Shown here: positions 9,738 through 18,918 of the stretch, one piece after another
Layout: each line of letters opens with the position of its first letter
How positions within the stretch are numbered: position 1 is the stretch's first letter
NCBI RefSeq assembly: GCF_001678945.1
Contig: NZ_CP015124.1
Location: forward strand, 620,001-684,000
From: Phaeobacter gallaeciensis
GTDB lineage: Bacteria > Pseudomonadota > Alphaproteobacteria > Rhodobacterales > Rhodobacteraceae
Direction: 5' to 3'
Length of the DNA: 64,000 bases
Position numbers and translations under genes: made by a program
The notes under the pieces: model-generated
What the model saw: the letters and a program-made list of their open reading frames with translations, nothing else
The model's database searches: none
What the model was told of the DNA's origin: nothing

Positions 9738-9927
9738 GGCAGTTTCCTTTTCTTGATCAGCAGGTTCAGCCGCCCATCCATCATCGGCGGCTCCTCTCGC
9801 AGCACGCTACGCGCGAAGCCATCCGGGCGGCAACCCCGCACAGGCCGCGCCTCAACCAGCCGTGATCGCCGCCCTGCCGAAAGTGTGCCCACGCCAACCA
9901 GAACAAGGTTGCCGTGGGCCGGTTTCC

Positions 9928-11601
9928 TCAGCGCGCGCTGATCTTTTCCGGTTTCGCCATCCATTCGCGCCCCTTCAGCATGGCCTTCCAGTAGATCGGC
10001 GGCAGGATCTTCTCCTTCAGCAGCCAGGCTGTGCGCGAAGGCTTGGTGCCGTCCAGCAGGAACTTCGGGAAACTCGGCAGCATGGCGCCGCCATAGCCGA
10101 ACTCGGCCAAGACGATCTTGCCACGCTCAACCGTCAGCGGACAGGAGCCATAGCCGTTGTATTGCGCAACCGGCGCCTTGCCTTCGATATCCGCCGCCAG
10201 GTTTTCCGCCACGATGGGCGCCTGAATTCGTGCCGCGGCAGCGGTTTTGGCATTTGGCGCGTTCATCACATCGCCCAGCGACCAGATATTGTCATAGCTC
10301 GTGTGGCGCAGGGTGGACTGATCCACATCGACCCAGCCTGCGGCATCGGCTAGCGGCGACACCCGGATGAAATCCGGCGCCGTCTGCGGCGGGCAGACAT
10401 GCATCATGTCAAACTCCATCTCGACCCGCTCGACTGGCGTGTCCGGCTTGGCCACATCAAACCAGGCCTTGCGTGCCTCGCCATCGACCGCCACCAGATT
10501 GTGGAAGAAGTTCAGATGAGCGCCGTATTTCTTCACATAGCCTTCGAGCGCGGGCACATAGTCCTTGACCCCGAACAGCACGCCACCGGCATTGTTGAAA
10601 TGAATGTCGATATCCTTCAGCACCCCGTTTCGCAGCCAGGCATCGCCCGACAGGTACATTGCCTTTTGCGGCGCCCCGGCGCATTTGATCGGCATCGGCG
10701 GCTGGGTGAAGATCGCCCGCCCCTTTTTCAGCCCCCGCACCAGCTCCCAGGTGTAGGGCGCCAGATCGTAGCGGTAGTTTGAGGTGACGCCGTTTTTGCC
10801 CAGCGTTTCAACCAGTCCTTCGACCTTGTGCCAATCCAGTTTCAGCCCCGGACAGACGACCAGCCGGTCGTATTTCACCACCCGGCAGCCATCCAGAACG
10901 ACGGCATCGTCCTTGGGCTCAAAGGCCGCGACCGCCGCCTTGATCCAATGCACGTCCTTGGGGATAAGCGATCCCATGGTCCGCACCGTGTCTTGCGCGT
11001 CAAAGATGCCGCCACCGACCATGGTCCAGCCCGGTTGATAATAATGGATATCCGCCGGATCGATGATCGCGATGTCAAGATCCGGTTTGCGGGATTTCAG
11101 GCTGGAGGCCACCGAGATCCCGGCCGCGCCGCCGCCGACGATGACCACGTCGAACCGCGCATCCGCCCGGTCGGTCGGCGTTTTGCCGCCATTGGCAATC
11201 CGGCGCACAACCCCGCCCATGTCATAGCCAGCCGCATTGGTCGTGGCGAGGATATCCGCAACGCTGAGCCGGTCCGCCTGCGACAGCGACCACAAGGTTG
11301 CCGATCGGGTGCCCGAGCGGCAATAGGCCAGCACCGGCCCCGGCAACTCCGTCAGGGCCGCACCGAACCCGGCGGCGTCCGCATCGCTGACCTTGCCCGA
11401 CACGATCGGCAGGTAGCGCGCCTCAAGCCCCAGCTTTTCAGCCGCAGCCTGAATTTCGTCAAAGGTGGGCTGATCCGCCCCCTCCCCGTCCGGCCGGTTG
11501 CAGATGATCGCCCGATACCCCGCATCGCGGATCGCGGGCAGGTCCGCGATGGTGATCTGCGGGCTAACCGACAGGCCGCTCGTCAATGTCTTGAAGTCCA
11601 T
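9928..11601 (-). CDS. DUF442 sulfurtransferase/phosphatase-like domain fused to sulfide:quinone-oxidoreductase-like flavoprotein
   Basis: The 557-residue two-domain protein has a cysteine-phosphatase-fold domain (about residues 1-110; active-site CRSGTRS at Cys94) of the DUF442/TIGR01244 sulfur-metabolism type. After a short linker comes an FAD/NAD(P) reductase (DVVIVGGGAAGISVASSL near residue 150; second nucleotide fold and the terminal SLGDVMNAPNAKTAAAARIQAP motif) of the SQR family. SQR-type enzymes oxidise sulfide or persulfide and pass electrons to quinone; the fused domain could accept the sulfur. The C-terminal helices ending MLKGREWMAKPEKISAR may be a monotopic membrane contact. Rrf2 and Crp/Fnr regulators lie directly upstream on the same strand. 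Confidence 0.9.
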   Translation of the reverse strand: MDFKTLTSGLSVSPQITIADLPAIRDAGYRAIICNRPDGEGADQPTFDEIQAAAEKLGLEARYLPIVSGKVSDADAAGFGAALTELPGPVLAYCRSGTRSATLWSLSQADRLSVADILATTNAAGYDMGGVVRRIANGGKTPTDRADARFDVVIVGGGAAGISVASSLKSRKPDLDIAIIDPADIHYYQPGWTMVGGGIFDAQDTVRTMGSLIPKDVHWIKAAVAAFEPKDDAVVLDGCRVVKYDRLVVCPGLKLDWHKVEGLVETLGKNGVTSNYRYDLAPYTWELVRGLKKGRAIFTQPPMPIKCAGAPQKAMYLSGDAWLRNGVLKDIDIHFNNAGGVLFGVKDYVPALEGYVKKYGAHLNFFHNLVAVDGEARKAWFDVAKPDTPVERVEMEFDMMHVCPPQTAPDFIRVSPLADAAGWVDVDQSTLRHTSYDNIWSLGDVMNAPNAKTAAAARIQAPIVAENLAADIEGKAPVAQYNGYGSCPLTVERGKIVLAEFGYGGAMLPSFPKFLLDGTKPSRTAWLLKEKILPPIYWKAMLKGREWMAKPEKISAR

Positions 11602-11750
11602 GGTGTCTCCTCACGTCTGGTGGCGCGCGACCAGCAAAACCAGCCCGTACAGCTCCCGATAGTCAGATCACCGGACCTGACATCGGCAAACACTGCAGCC
11701 CCCTCTCACAAAACTACATTCATTTTATAAGTTTTGACGCTACACCCGTC

Positions 11751-11765
11751 GGTGACTTAGTCACC
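11751..11765. promoter_or_regulatory. palindromic operator candidate upstream of the SQR-fusion gene
   Basis: GGTGACTTAGTCACC is a perfect 6-3-6 inverted repeat in the 197-bp gap between the Crp/Fnr gene stop and the SQR-fusion start. It does not match the FNR box. AT-rich promoter-like sequence lies between it and the SQR start. Confidence 0.35.
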
Positions 11766-11798
11766 AAAGCCGCAGATGCCGGACATCACCCCGGGGCA

Positions 11799-12485
11799 TC
11801 ACGCCTTTGCGGCGTCTTCCGCCAGGCTCAGCAGAGCCTCGCGATCCTGAATATGGACGCTTCCCCGCGCCTGCCGAATCCATCCGCGGCGCTGGAATTC
11901 CTGCAATTGCCGCGACACCACCTCGCGGGCGGTGCCCAGTTCGACGGCGAGCCGCTGGTGCGTGGTCTCGATCCGGTCATCGCCTTTGGAAATCTCCAGC
12001 AGCCGCTGCGCCAGCCGCACGTCCATCCGCTGGAAGGCGATTTCATCGATCACCAGAAACAGATCGGTAATCCGCCGCGAAAAGGCGGTGAAGACAAAAT
12101 TCCGGAACGAGGGTGACTGCGCCACCAGATCGTCAAAAACCAGACGTGGCACGGCGGCGGCCCGCACCTCGGTTTCCGCGATACCTTCGGCGGAATATTC
12201 CGCATAGCCCATCAGGCAGGCGGTGGTGAGAACGCAGCTTTCGCCGCCGCCCACACGGTAGAGGACGATCTCACGGCCACTGTCCGACAAATGCTGAACC
12301 CGGACGGTGCCTTCCAGCAGGAACAGCATATGCTCGGCCGTTTTGCCCGGCCCAAACAGAACAGTCCCCGCAGGCACATCGATCAGGGTGCTGCGCTGTA
12401 GCAGCACCTGTCTGGCCGGGGTTTCCAGCTGCGACAGGCCGGGGAACAGATCGACCCAATCCCGGCTTTCGCTCTCCGCGGTCAC
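11799..12485 (-). CDS. Crp/Fnr-family transcriptional regulator
   Basis: The 228-residue protein has an N-terminal cyclic-nucleotide-binding-type beta-barrel (VPAGTVLFGPGKTAEHMLFLLEGTVRVQ, about residues 34-65) and a C-terminal winged helix with LAVELGTAREVVSRQLQEFQRRGWI as recognition helix near residue 180. The FNR N-terminal cysteine cluster is absent, so it is not an oxygen-sensing FNR. A single Cys pair (SCVLTTACLMGY) in the barrel could be redox- or persulfide-reactive; this is inference. The start is GTG 12485, whose bases overlap the TGA of the Rrf2 gene, indicating translational coupling. Confidence 0.88.
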   Translation of the reverse strand: MTAESESRDWVDLFPGLSQLETPARQVLLQRSTLIDVPAGTVLFGPGKTAEHMLFLLEGTVRVQHLSDSGREIVLYRVGGGESCVLTTACLMGYAEYSAEGIAETEVRAAAVPRLVFDDLVAQSPSFRNFVFTAFSRRITDLFLVIDEIAFQRMDVRLAQRLLEISKGDDRIETTHQRLAVELGTAREVVSRQLQEFQRRGWIRQARGSVHIQDREALLSLAEDAAKA

Positions 12486-12940
12486 GTTGCGCTCTCCGGT
12501 CGGGGGTCCAGCGGCGCGATCCGGGCCAATAGGTCGCCCCTGTTCGAAGCGATATCTGCGATGGTCACTTCTTCCAGCACCGCCATGAAGGCCCGGGTAG
12601 CCTCCTGAATCTTTCGGGAGAGTTTGCAAACCCCCATCAGCGGGCAGGTATTCTTGTCGGGGTTGAAACACTCCACCACTTCCATCGGCCCCTCGGTCAG
12701 GCGCACCACATCCGCGACCACGATTTCGTGAGCAGGCCGCCCCAGACGAAAACCGCCGCCGCGCCCGCGCTGGGTCTGCAGGTAGCCCGCCTTGCCCAGT
12801 TCATGCACGATTTTCACCACGTGGGGGCGCGACAGCCCATGGATCTGCACCATGTCCTCGACCCGCACCAATGCGGGCGCCTTCAGCGCTGCCAACTGCA
12901 GGGAACGCAAGGCATAATTGGTATATCTGGTCAGTTTCAT
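12482..12940 (-). CDS. Rrf2-family Fe-S regulator, NsrR-like
   Basis: The 152-residue winged-helix protein starts MKLTRYTNYALRSL with the recognition helix in HGLSRPHVVKIVHELGKAGYL. Cysteines 91, 99 and 105 (CFNPDKNTC-PLMGVC) sit where Rrf2 proteins bind a Fe-S cluster, and the following KLS plus spacing resembles the nitric-oxide sensor NsrR more than IscR. It is first in the minus-strand unit and is coupled to the Crp/Fnr gene by a 4-bp overlap. It probably controls the sulfur/redox genes downstream. The signal (NO, sulfide or other) is not determinable here. Confidence 0.85.
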   Translation of the reverse strand: MKLTRYTNYALRSLQLAALKAPALVRVEDMVQIHGLSRPHVVKIVHELGKAGYLQTQRGRGGGFRLGRPAHEIVVADVVRLTEGPMEVVECFNPDKNTCPLMGVCKLSRKIQEATRAFMAVLEEVTIADIASNRGDLLARIAPLDPRPESAT

Positions 12941-13188
12941 GATTGTCTCCCCGGCGCCGCAGGGTACGCAGCAGGGCCAGTATAGAACCGCAGTCACGGC
13001 AGCGAAAGTGCAGCCGCGGCGCACGTGTTCTCCCAATATCACCACGCGGCCAAACCGGCGCATCCGGCCTGAATAGCGAGGCCGGAAAATGCTGAGTGAC
13101 ATTAACTCTATTCTTACAAGTTTTATGAAATTTGTGAGCCAGCACGTCACGCTGCATTCGAACAAACCTCGGACCAACAAGGCGCAAT

Positions 13189-14784
13189 ATGAACGACTGG
13201 ACTTCCGGCTATGTGGCCGATCTTGATTACACACATGACTTTTTTCGCGAACTGGCGCCGTCCCACCTCGCCTTCTGCGCCGTCTCTCAAGGGAAGAAAC
13301 ACGGGCTGAACCGATCCAAGCTGACATATTGCGAACTGGGCTGCGGCCAGGGCGTTTCGGCAAATCTGCTGGCAGCGGCCAACCCGCATATCGAATTCCA
13401 CGCGATGGATTTCAACCCGGCTCATATGGTTGGCGCCCGGGCACTGGCCGAAGAGGCACAGCTGGACAACATGCATTTCCACGAACAGTCGTTCGAAGAC
13501 TTCGCCAATGCGCCGGGCCTGCCCGAAACCTTTGACGTGATCGCGCTGCACGGGGTCTATAGCTGGGTGTCCAAAGAAAACCAGCAGCATATCCTCGACT
13601 TCCTGTCGAAGCGGCTGAAATCCGGCGGCATGGTCTACATCAGCTACAACACGCAGCCCGGTTGGGCGGCGGCCGTGCCCCTGCGCCGCATCCTGGTGGA
13701 CCGCACGGCACAAGGCAGTGGTCCCCTAGCCGAGCGGATCAGCGATGCGATCCAGCACCTGGAACAACTGGATCAGGCCGGAGCGGGGTATATTTCCTCT
13801 AACCCGTCGCTGTCCGCATGGATTGAAAAGATCAAGAACATGTCGCCCAACTATCTGGCGCATGAGTATCTCAACAGGGACTGGACCCCGTTCCATTTCG
13901 CCGATGTGGCCAGCGACATGTCCCAGGCCAAACTGTCCTTCATGGCCTCGACCGATCCGATGGATCATCTGGACGACGTGTCATTTTCCGCCGAGCAGCT
14001 GGCCCTTCTGAACGCGGAAACCGATCCGGTGCGCCGTCAGGGCCTGCGGGATCTTTTGCTGAACGAGCAATTCCGCACCGACCTGTTTATCAGGGGGGAA
14101 CTGCCCCACACGGCACGCGGCGCCATCGGCGCCTGGTTTGAAACCACGCTGGCGCTGTCGCGCCGCTATGGCGGTGGGCGACTGACCTTCAAGGGGCGTC
14201 AGGGAGACCTGCCGCTGCAACCAGAGCAATACGCGCCGGTGCTGACGGCGCTGCAGGACGGTCCGCAAACCGTGCGCAACCTGCTGGATCAGGGCGCTTT
14301 CGGGCAGAACACATGGGAGGCAATCACCCGTATCCTGACCGTTCTGATCGGCGCAGGCCACATCACTCCCTGCTTGCCGCAGGAAGGTCTGGAAGAGCGC
14401 GCTGCGCATTGCCGCGCCTTCAATACCGCCGTGTGCAAACGCGCTGAAGACAGCGAAACCCTGCGCTTTCTGGCTTCACCCGTGACCGGCGGCGGCATAG
14501 AAATGGACCGGTTTGAACAGCTGTTCCTGCTGGCCCACAGCGAAGGGCTGGAAACACCGAATGAATGGGCCGAGCTTGCCTGGCAGATCCTCGCGCCGCA
14601 AGGCTATCGCCTGCATGCCGATGGCCGCATTCTGGAAACACCCGAGGAAAACCTTGCGGTTCTGCGGGTACGGGCCAACACGTTTGCAGCCCAGCGCCTG
14701 CCGCTCTGCGAAAGCCTCGGCCTCACGCTTGAGCCACCAATGCCGAACCCAGAGGCCCAGCCCCACTCGCAGGCTGTCGCCTGA
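13189..14784 (+). CDS. SAM-dependent methyltransferase with C-terminal regulatory domain
   Basis: The 531-residue protein has a class I methyltransferase domain with motif I LTYCELGCGQGVSANLLA near residue 50, an acidic motif AMDFNPAHM near 75 and FDVIALHGVYSWV near 120. A long predicted-regulatory region follows, with winged-helix-like features near residues 340-400. This architecture is the methyltransferase/PKMT-regulatory-domain type seen in many proteobacteria. The substrate is not known; a protein or small-molecule target is possible. The gene is divergent from the Rrf2 regulator and convergent with the AraC gene, 15 bp apart. Confidence 0.8.
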   Translation: MNDWTSGYVADLDYTHDFFRELAPSHLAFCAVSQGKKHGLNRSKLTYCELGCGQGVSANLLAAANPHIEFHAMDFNPAHMVGARALAEEAQLDNMHFHEQSFEDFANAPGLPETFDVIALHGVYSWVSKENQQHILDFLSKRLKSGGMVYISYNTQPGWAAAVPLRRILVDRTAQGSGPLAERISDAIQHLEQLDQAGAGYISSNPSLSAWIEKIKNMSPNYLAHEYLNRDWTPFHFADVASDMSQAKLSFMASTDPMDHLDDVSFSAEQLALLNAETDPVRRQGLRDLLLNEQFRTDLFIRGELPHTARGAIGAWFETTLALSRRYGGGRLTFKGRQGDLPLQPEQYAPVLTALQDGPQTVRNLLDQGAFGQNTWEAITRILTVLIGAGHITPCLPQEGLEERAAHCRAFNTAVCKRAEDSETLRFLASPVTGGGIEMDRFEQLFLLAHSEGLETPNEWAELAWQILAPQGYRLHADGRILETPEENLAVLRVRANTFAAQRLPLCESLGLTLEPPMPNPEAQPHSQAVA

Positions 14785-14799
14785 CGGGGCCAGCGGCTC

Positions 14800-15834
14800 C
14801 TACACATCCGACCTCCGGTAGCTGCCGGGGGTCGTACCCGTCCAGCGTTTGAAAGCGCGGTGGAAATTCGCGGCAGAGGCAAAGCCCACGTCCTGCGACA
14901 CCGCCTCGATGCTCTTTGCCCCAAGTGACAAATCGCGGATGGCAATATCGCGCCGCAAACCGTCCTTGATCTCCTGAAACGAAGTGTTTTCGGCATCAAG
15001 ACGCCGGATCAGCGTGCGGGGCGTCAGGTTCAGCACACGCGCCGCATCTTCCAGATTGCAACTCAGCCGCTCTGATTGCAGCAGCAGCTCACGCACGCGC
15101 AACATCACCGCATGCTCCCGGAAGCTGGTAAAGATCCAGTCCCGCGGCGCCCGGATCAAAAACTCCTGCATCTCTGCCTCGCTGCGCGACACTGGCAGCC
15201 GGTCCAGCGTTCCGTCGAAGGTCAGCGAGGAACTCACCTCACCAAACCTGACCGGCGCGGGAAACAGGATAGGGTAATCCTCCGCAAACTCAGGCTTTTG
15301 GAAGGCAAAGCTGACCTCCCGCAGCGGCAATTCTCGCCCTGCCACCCATGAGGCAATCCCATGGGCAAGCTTCAGCAATAGCATATGCCCGAACCTGTTC
15401 TGGCCGCCATCGCCCTGCGGCTCCAGAACAATCTGCAGCCTGTCCTCCCCGGTCTCAAGCCGCACGCGGCAATCATCCAGGACCAAGTTCCAGAACGAGC
15501 TAAAGCGAAACAAGGCCGCCGAAAGCGACGACGCCCCGAGCACCGAGGTACAGAGCAGTTTCAGCGCCCCGGACCGGACCGGGCGGCTCCACAACCCCAT
15601 CATTTCATCGCCGGTTTCACTGGCCACCAACTGGTAAAGCCGCACGATCTGGTCATGGGTGACACGCCCCAACGGCTGCGCCGCATCATCCAATCCGATC
15701 TGATCAAGGAATCCCGCAAGCTGGCCCGGCGCGCAATGCACCCGCAAGGTCGACAGCCAATCTTCGAGAAAGGCCCGCGATACCGTCGGCAGGATCAGTG
15801 CGCCCTGCGCATGTTCCGGGGGGAGCGGCGACAT
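14800..15834 (-). CDS. AraC-family regulator (OruR/ArgR-type), likely dmdCD regulator
   Basis: The 344-residue protein has an N-terminal sensor of the Arabinose_bd type and a C-terminal AraC helix-turn-helix pair (LEDAARVLNLTPRTLIRRLDAE near residue 267; IEAVSQDVGFASAANFHRAFKRWTG near 315). ATG 15834 (MSPLPPEHAQGA) was chosen; upstream in-frame sequence would run into the dmdC promoter region. It is divergent from dmdC with about 105 bp between starts, the classical arrangement for a regulator of that operon. Its inducer, perhaps a DMSP-derived acid or CoA thioester, is inference. Confidence 0.85.
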   Translation of the reverse strand: MSPLPPEHAQGALILPTVSRAFLEDWLSTLRVHCAPGQLAGFLDQIGLDDAAQPLGRVTHDQIVRLYQLVASETGDEMMGLWSRPVRSGALKLLCTSVLGASSLSAALFRFSSFWNLVLDDCRVRLETGEDRLQIVLEPQGDGGQNRFGHMLLLKLAHGIASWVAGRELPLREVSFAFQKPEFAEDYPILFPAPVRFGEVSSSLTFDGTLDRLPVSRSEAEMQEFLIRAPRDWIFTSFREHAVMLRVRELLLQSERLSCNLEDAARVLNLTPRTLIRRLDAENTSFQEIKDGLRRDIAIRDLSLGAKSIEAVSQDVGFASAANFHRAFKRWTGTTPGSYRRSDV

Positions 15835-15939
15835 GGTAATTGTCACTTTTAGCAAGTTTCGCGTCCACAGGGGATATAGACCACACTCAGACCAATGTCT
15901 ATCTGGCGGGAATGGCAACCGCTAAAGAAAGGCCGCCCC

Positions 15940-17709
15940 ATGACATTTGATGCCCCGGTCAAAGACATGATTTTCAATATCCAGCATCTTGCGGGATGGT
16001 CAGAGGTGACCAGCCTGCCTGCCTATGACGGGCTGGAACTCGAGGATGCGGCGGCTGCCCTCACCGAACTTGCTCGGTTCACGGTCGAAGAGATTGCCCC
16101 GCTCAACGCACCCGGCGACCAGTCCGGCGCACGTCTTGAAAATGGCCGGGTGATCCTGCCCGATGGCTTTACCGAGGCCTATGGCAAGTTCGTCGAAATG
16201 GGCTGGCAAAGCCTGCCCCATCCGGAGGATTTCGGCGGTCAGGGCCTCCCCCGCGCCGTCGGCGCCGCCGCTACGGAAATGCTGAACGCCGCCAACATGA
16301 GCTTTGCCCTTTGCCCCCTGCTGACCGATGGCGCGGTCGAGGCGCTGCTGACAGCCGGGTCAGAGGAAACCAAGGCGATCTATCTTGAAAATCTGGTGTC
16401 CGGCAAATGGACCGGCACCATGAACCTGACCGAACCGCAGGCCGGCAGCGATCTGGCTCTGTTGCGCAGCCGCGCCGAACGGCAGGACGACGGCAGCTAT
16501 GCGATCACCGGCACCAAGATCTTTATCACCTATGGTGAGCATGACATGGCCGAAAACACCATTCATCTGGTGCTGGCCCGCACGCCGGATGCCCCCGCAG
16601 GCGTCAAAGGCATCAGCCTGTTTCTGGTGCCGAAATATATGGTCAGTTCCGACGGCACCCCAGGCACGCGCAACGCCGTGAACTGTGCCAGCATCGAACA
16701 CAAGCTGGGCATCACCGCCAGCCCAACCGCAGTCCTGAACTTCGAAGGCGCCACCGGCTTTTTGATCGGCGAAGAAAACTCCGGGCTACGCTACATGTTC
16801 GAGATGATGAACTCCGCCCGCTATGCCGTTGGTCTGCAAGGGGTTGCCATTGCCGAACGCGCCTATCAGCAGGCTGTCAGCTTCGCCCGAGAACGCATTC
16901 AATCAAGCCCGGTCGATGGCTCCAGCCGCGAGGCGGTGGCAATCATCAACCACCCCGACGTCCGCCGGATGCTGATGCGCATGCGCGCAGTGACCGAAGG
17001 CGGCCGAGCGATGGCGGCCTTTACCGCAGGCTGGCAGGATCTGGCCAAACATTCCGCAAGCAGCGATGACCGCGCTGCCGCCACCGCAATCTCGGAGTTC
17101 CTGACACCGCTGGTCAAAGGCTTCTGCACCGAAATGGGTGTTGTGGTCGCCTCGACCGGGGTGCAGGTGCACGGCGGCATGGGCTTTATCGAGGAAACCG
17201 GCGCGGCCCAGCACTACCGCGACGCGCGCATCCTGCCGATCTATGAAGGCACCACCGCGATCCAGGCCAATGATCTGGTGGGCCGCAAGACACTGCGCGA
17301 TGGCGGCGAAACCGCGCTGCGGCTGGCCGGGATGATCGCGCAGACCGAGACGGATCTGGCGCAAGGCTCTGCCGAGGCGAAATCGGTCGGCGCGCGGCTG
17401 TCCGATGCGCGGCAAGCCTTTGAGTCTGTGGTTCGCCACATGGCCGCAACCGGCAAGGAAGACCCCAAGGCGGCCTTTGGCGCCGGAGTGCCCTATCTGA
17501 TGCTGGCGGGCAACCTGGTGGCAGGCTGGCAGCTGGCGCGCTCCCTGATGGCTGCCGAAACCGCATTGCAGGCAGGCGAGGACCCGGCCTTCATGCAGGC
17601 CAAGATCGCCACGGCGCGTTTCTACGCCGATCACATCCTGATCGATGTCGGTGCGCAAGCCGACCGGATCCTCAAGGGCTCGGACAGCCTGCTGGCCGCG
17701 GTGCTCTGA
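15940..17709 (+). CDS. dmdC: acyl-CoA dehydrogenase, probable 3-methylmercaptopropionyl-CoA dehydrogenase
   Basis: The 589-residue FAD enzyme belongs to the long acyl-CoA dehydrogenase type. MNLTEPQAGSDLALLRSRA and the FAD-binding LYG-like segments lie in the middle, and PIYEGTTAIQANDLVGRK near residue 435 holds the catalytic Glu region. The extra C-terminal domain and the length are those of DmdC. DmdC oxidises methylmercaptopropionyl-CoA to methylthioacryloyl-CoA in the DMSP demethylation pathway. The call is strengthened by the downstream DmdD-like hydratase, an adjacency I recall from Ruegeria pomeroyi. The ATG at 15940 follows AAAGAAAGG. A generic fatty-acyl dehydrogenase is the alternative. 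Confidence 0.85.
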   Translation: MTFDAPVKDMIFNIQHLAGWSEVTSLPAYDGLELEDAAAALTELARFTVEEIAPLNAPGDQSGARLENGRVILPDGFTEAYGKFVEMGWQSLPHPEDFGGQGLPRAVGAAATEMLNAANMSFALCPLLTDGAVEALLTAGSEETKAIYLENLVSGKWTGTMNLTEPQAGSDLALLRSRAERQDDGSYAITGTKIFITYGEHDMAENTIHLVLARTPDAPAGVKGISLFLVPKYMVSSDGTPGTRNAVNCASIEHKLGITASPTAVLNFEGATGFLIGEENSGLRYMFEMMNSARYAVGLQGVAIAERAYQQAVSFARERIQSSPVDGSSREAVAIINHPDVRRMLMRMRAVTEGGRAMAAFTAGWQDLAKHSASSDDRAAATAISEFLTPLVKGFCTEMGVVVASTGVQVHGGMGFIEETGAAQHYRDARILPIYEGTTAIQANDLVGRKTLRDGGETALRLAGMIAQTETDLAQGSAEAKSVGARLSDARQAFESVVRHMAATGKEDPKAAFGAGVPYLMLAGNLVAGWQLARSLMAAETALQAGEDPAFMQAKIATARFYADHILIDVGAQADRILKGSDSLLAAVL

Positions 17710-17781
17710 CCTCCCCCAATCCCTGGCAGGTGGCCCTAGGGGCCGCCGCCCTTTTCCCACATTTTCCGAAAGGACATCCCC

Positions 17782-18588
17782 ATGACCGTCGAAATCGACA
17801 TCTCCCGTTTCACCAACCTGGCCATTGACGCGCAGGAGGATGGCGTCTGGGTGGTGACACTGAACCGGCCGACCAAACGCAACGCACTGGATATCGACAC
17901 CATCGAAGAACTGGTTGAGTTCTTCTCACTGGCGCCGCGTGCCGGGGTCAGGGCAGTGGTGCTGGCCGGGGCTGGTGATCACTTCTGCGCTGGTCTCGAC
18001 CTCATTGAGCACCACGACGAAGACCGCAGCCCGGCCGATTTCATGCACGTCTGCCTGCGCTGGCACGAAGCCTTCAACAAGATGGAGTACGGCGGCGTTC
18101 CGATCATCGCAGCCCTGCAGGGCGCGGTTGTCGGCGGCGGGCTGGAGCTGGCCAGCTCGGCCCATATCCGGGTCATGGACCAGACCACCTATTTCGCCCT
18201 ACCCGAAGGCCAGCGCGGCCTGTTCACCGGCGGCGGCGCCACCATTCGCGTGACAGATTTGGTCGGCAAATCCCGCATGATCGACATGATGCTGACCGGC
18301 CGAGTCTACAAAGGCCAGGAAGCCAGCGATCTGGGTCTCGCGCAATATATCGTCGAAGGCTCCAGCCTGGACAAGGCAATGGAACTGGCCCGCCGCGCTG
18401 CCGAAAACCTGCCCCTGTCCAACTTTGCCATCTGCTCGGCCGTCAGCCACATGCAGAACATGTCGGCACTGGATGCGGCCTATGCCGAGGCCGTGGTGGC
18501 CGGCGTGGTGAACACCCAGCCCGACGCCCGCGCGCGCCTGGCGGCCTTTGCCGACAAAAGCGCCGCCCGCGTGCGCCCCGACAGCTGA
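17782..18588 (+). CDS. dmdD: crotonase-family hydratase, probable methylthioacryloyl-CoA hydratase
   Basis: The 268-residue crotonase-fold protein has FCAGLDL for the oxyanion hole near residue 69 and both catalytic glutamates, Glu122 ([14 protein letters not shown]) and Glu142 ([11 protein letters not shown]). These fall one position from the Glu121 and Glu141 that I recall for R. pomeroyi DmdD. DmdD hydrates methylthioacryloyl-CoA and hydrolyses the product, releasing methanethiol, acetaldehyde, CO2 and CoA. The gene lies 72 bp after dmdC with its own ribosome site (GAAAGGACATCCCC). An ordinary enoyl-CoA hydratase is possible, but the context argues for DmdD. Confidence 0.85.
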   Translation: MTVEIDISRFTNLAIDAQEDGVWVVTLNRPTKRNALDIDTIEELVEFFSLAPRAGVRAVVLAGAGDHFCAGLDLIEHHDEDRSPADFMHVCLRWHEAFNKMEYGGVPIIAALQGAVVGGGLELASSAHIRVMDQTTYFALPEGQRGLFTGGGATIRVTDLVGKSRMIDMMLTGRVYKGQEASDLGLAQYIVEGSSLDKAMELARRAAENLPLSNFAICSAVSHMQNMSALDAAYAEAVVAGVVNTQPDARARLAAFADKSAARVRPDS

Positions 18589-18918
18589 TCTCAGCCGTCC
18601 TTTGGAACTCATGGCCCGGGCGGCCCCGCCCGGACTACATGCCTCCCCGACCGCGCGTGCCGACGAGCGACGAATGCGCGCAGCTCGACAGAGAGCACAT
18701 CGCAGCAGCTGGTGTCTCACAAGTTGAAATCCCCCCGCTACGACAGACCAACTGTCTGTTCCGACGTTAAAATTCGGTACCACTTGCCCCAATCCGTCCA
18801 CGGACCCCCGGTTTCTGTAGGACATCCGGGACTATTTGCTCTAAATTGATCATCATAAATGCCTTGAACTTCACCTCGCCACCGGGTCCAAAGCCGTTGC
18901 TGGTTGGGAGAAGACAAG
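18589..18918. terminator. intergenic region with GC hairpin after dmdD (18616-18633)
   Basis: CCGGGCGG and CCGCCCGG form a perfect 8-bp stem with a 2-nt spacer at 18616-18633, a likely terminator for dmdCD although no T run follows. I see no gene in the remaining bases. Confidence 0.5.

Noticed and set aside
9728-9964. 78-codon open frame between rhodanese and SQR-fusion genes
   Set aside because: It overlaps the SQR-fusion 3' end and the rhodanese start, is Arg/Pro-rich and has no recognisable domain; likely chance in high-GC DNA.
12486-12671. In-frame N-terminal extension of the Crp/Fnr gene
   Set aside because: It lies on top of the Rrf2 coding sequence and reads as unrelated low-quality sequence; the GTG at 12485 with GTGA overlap is better.
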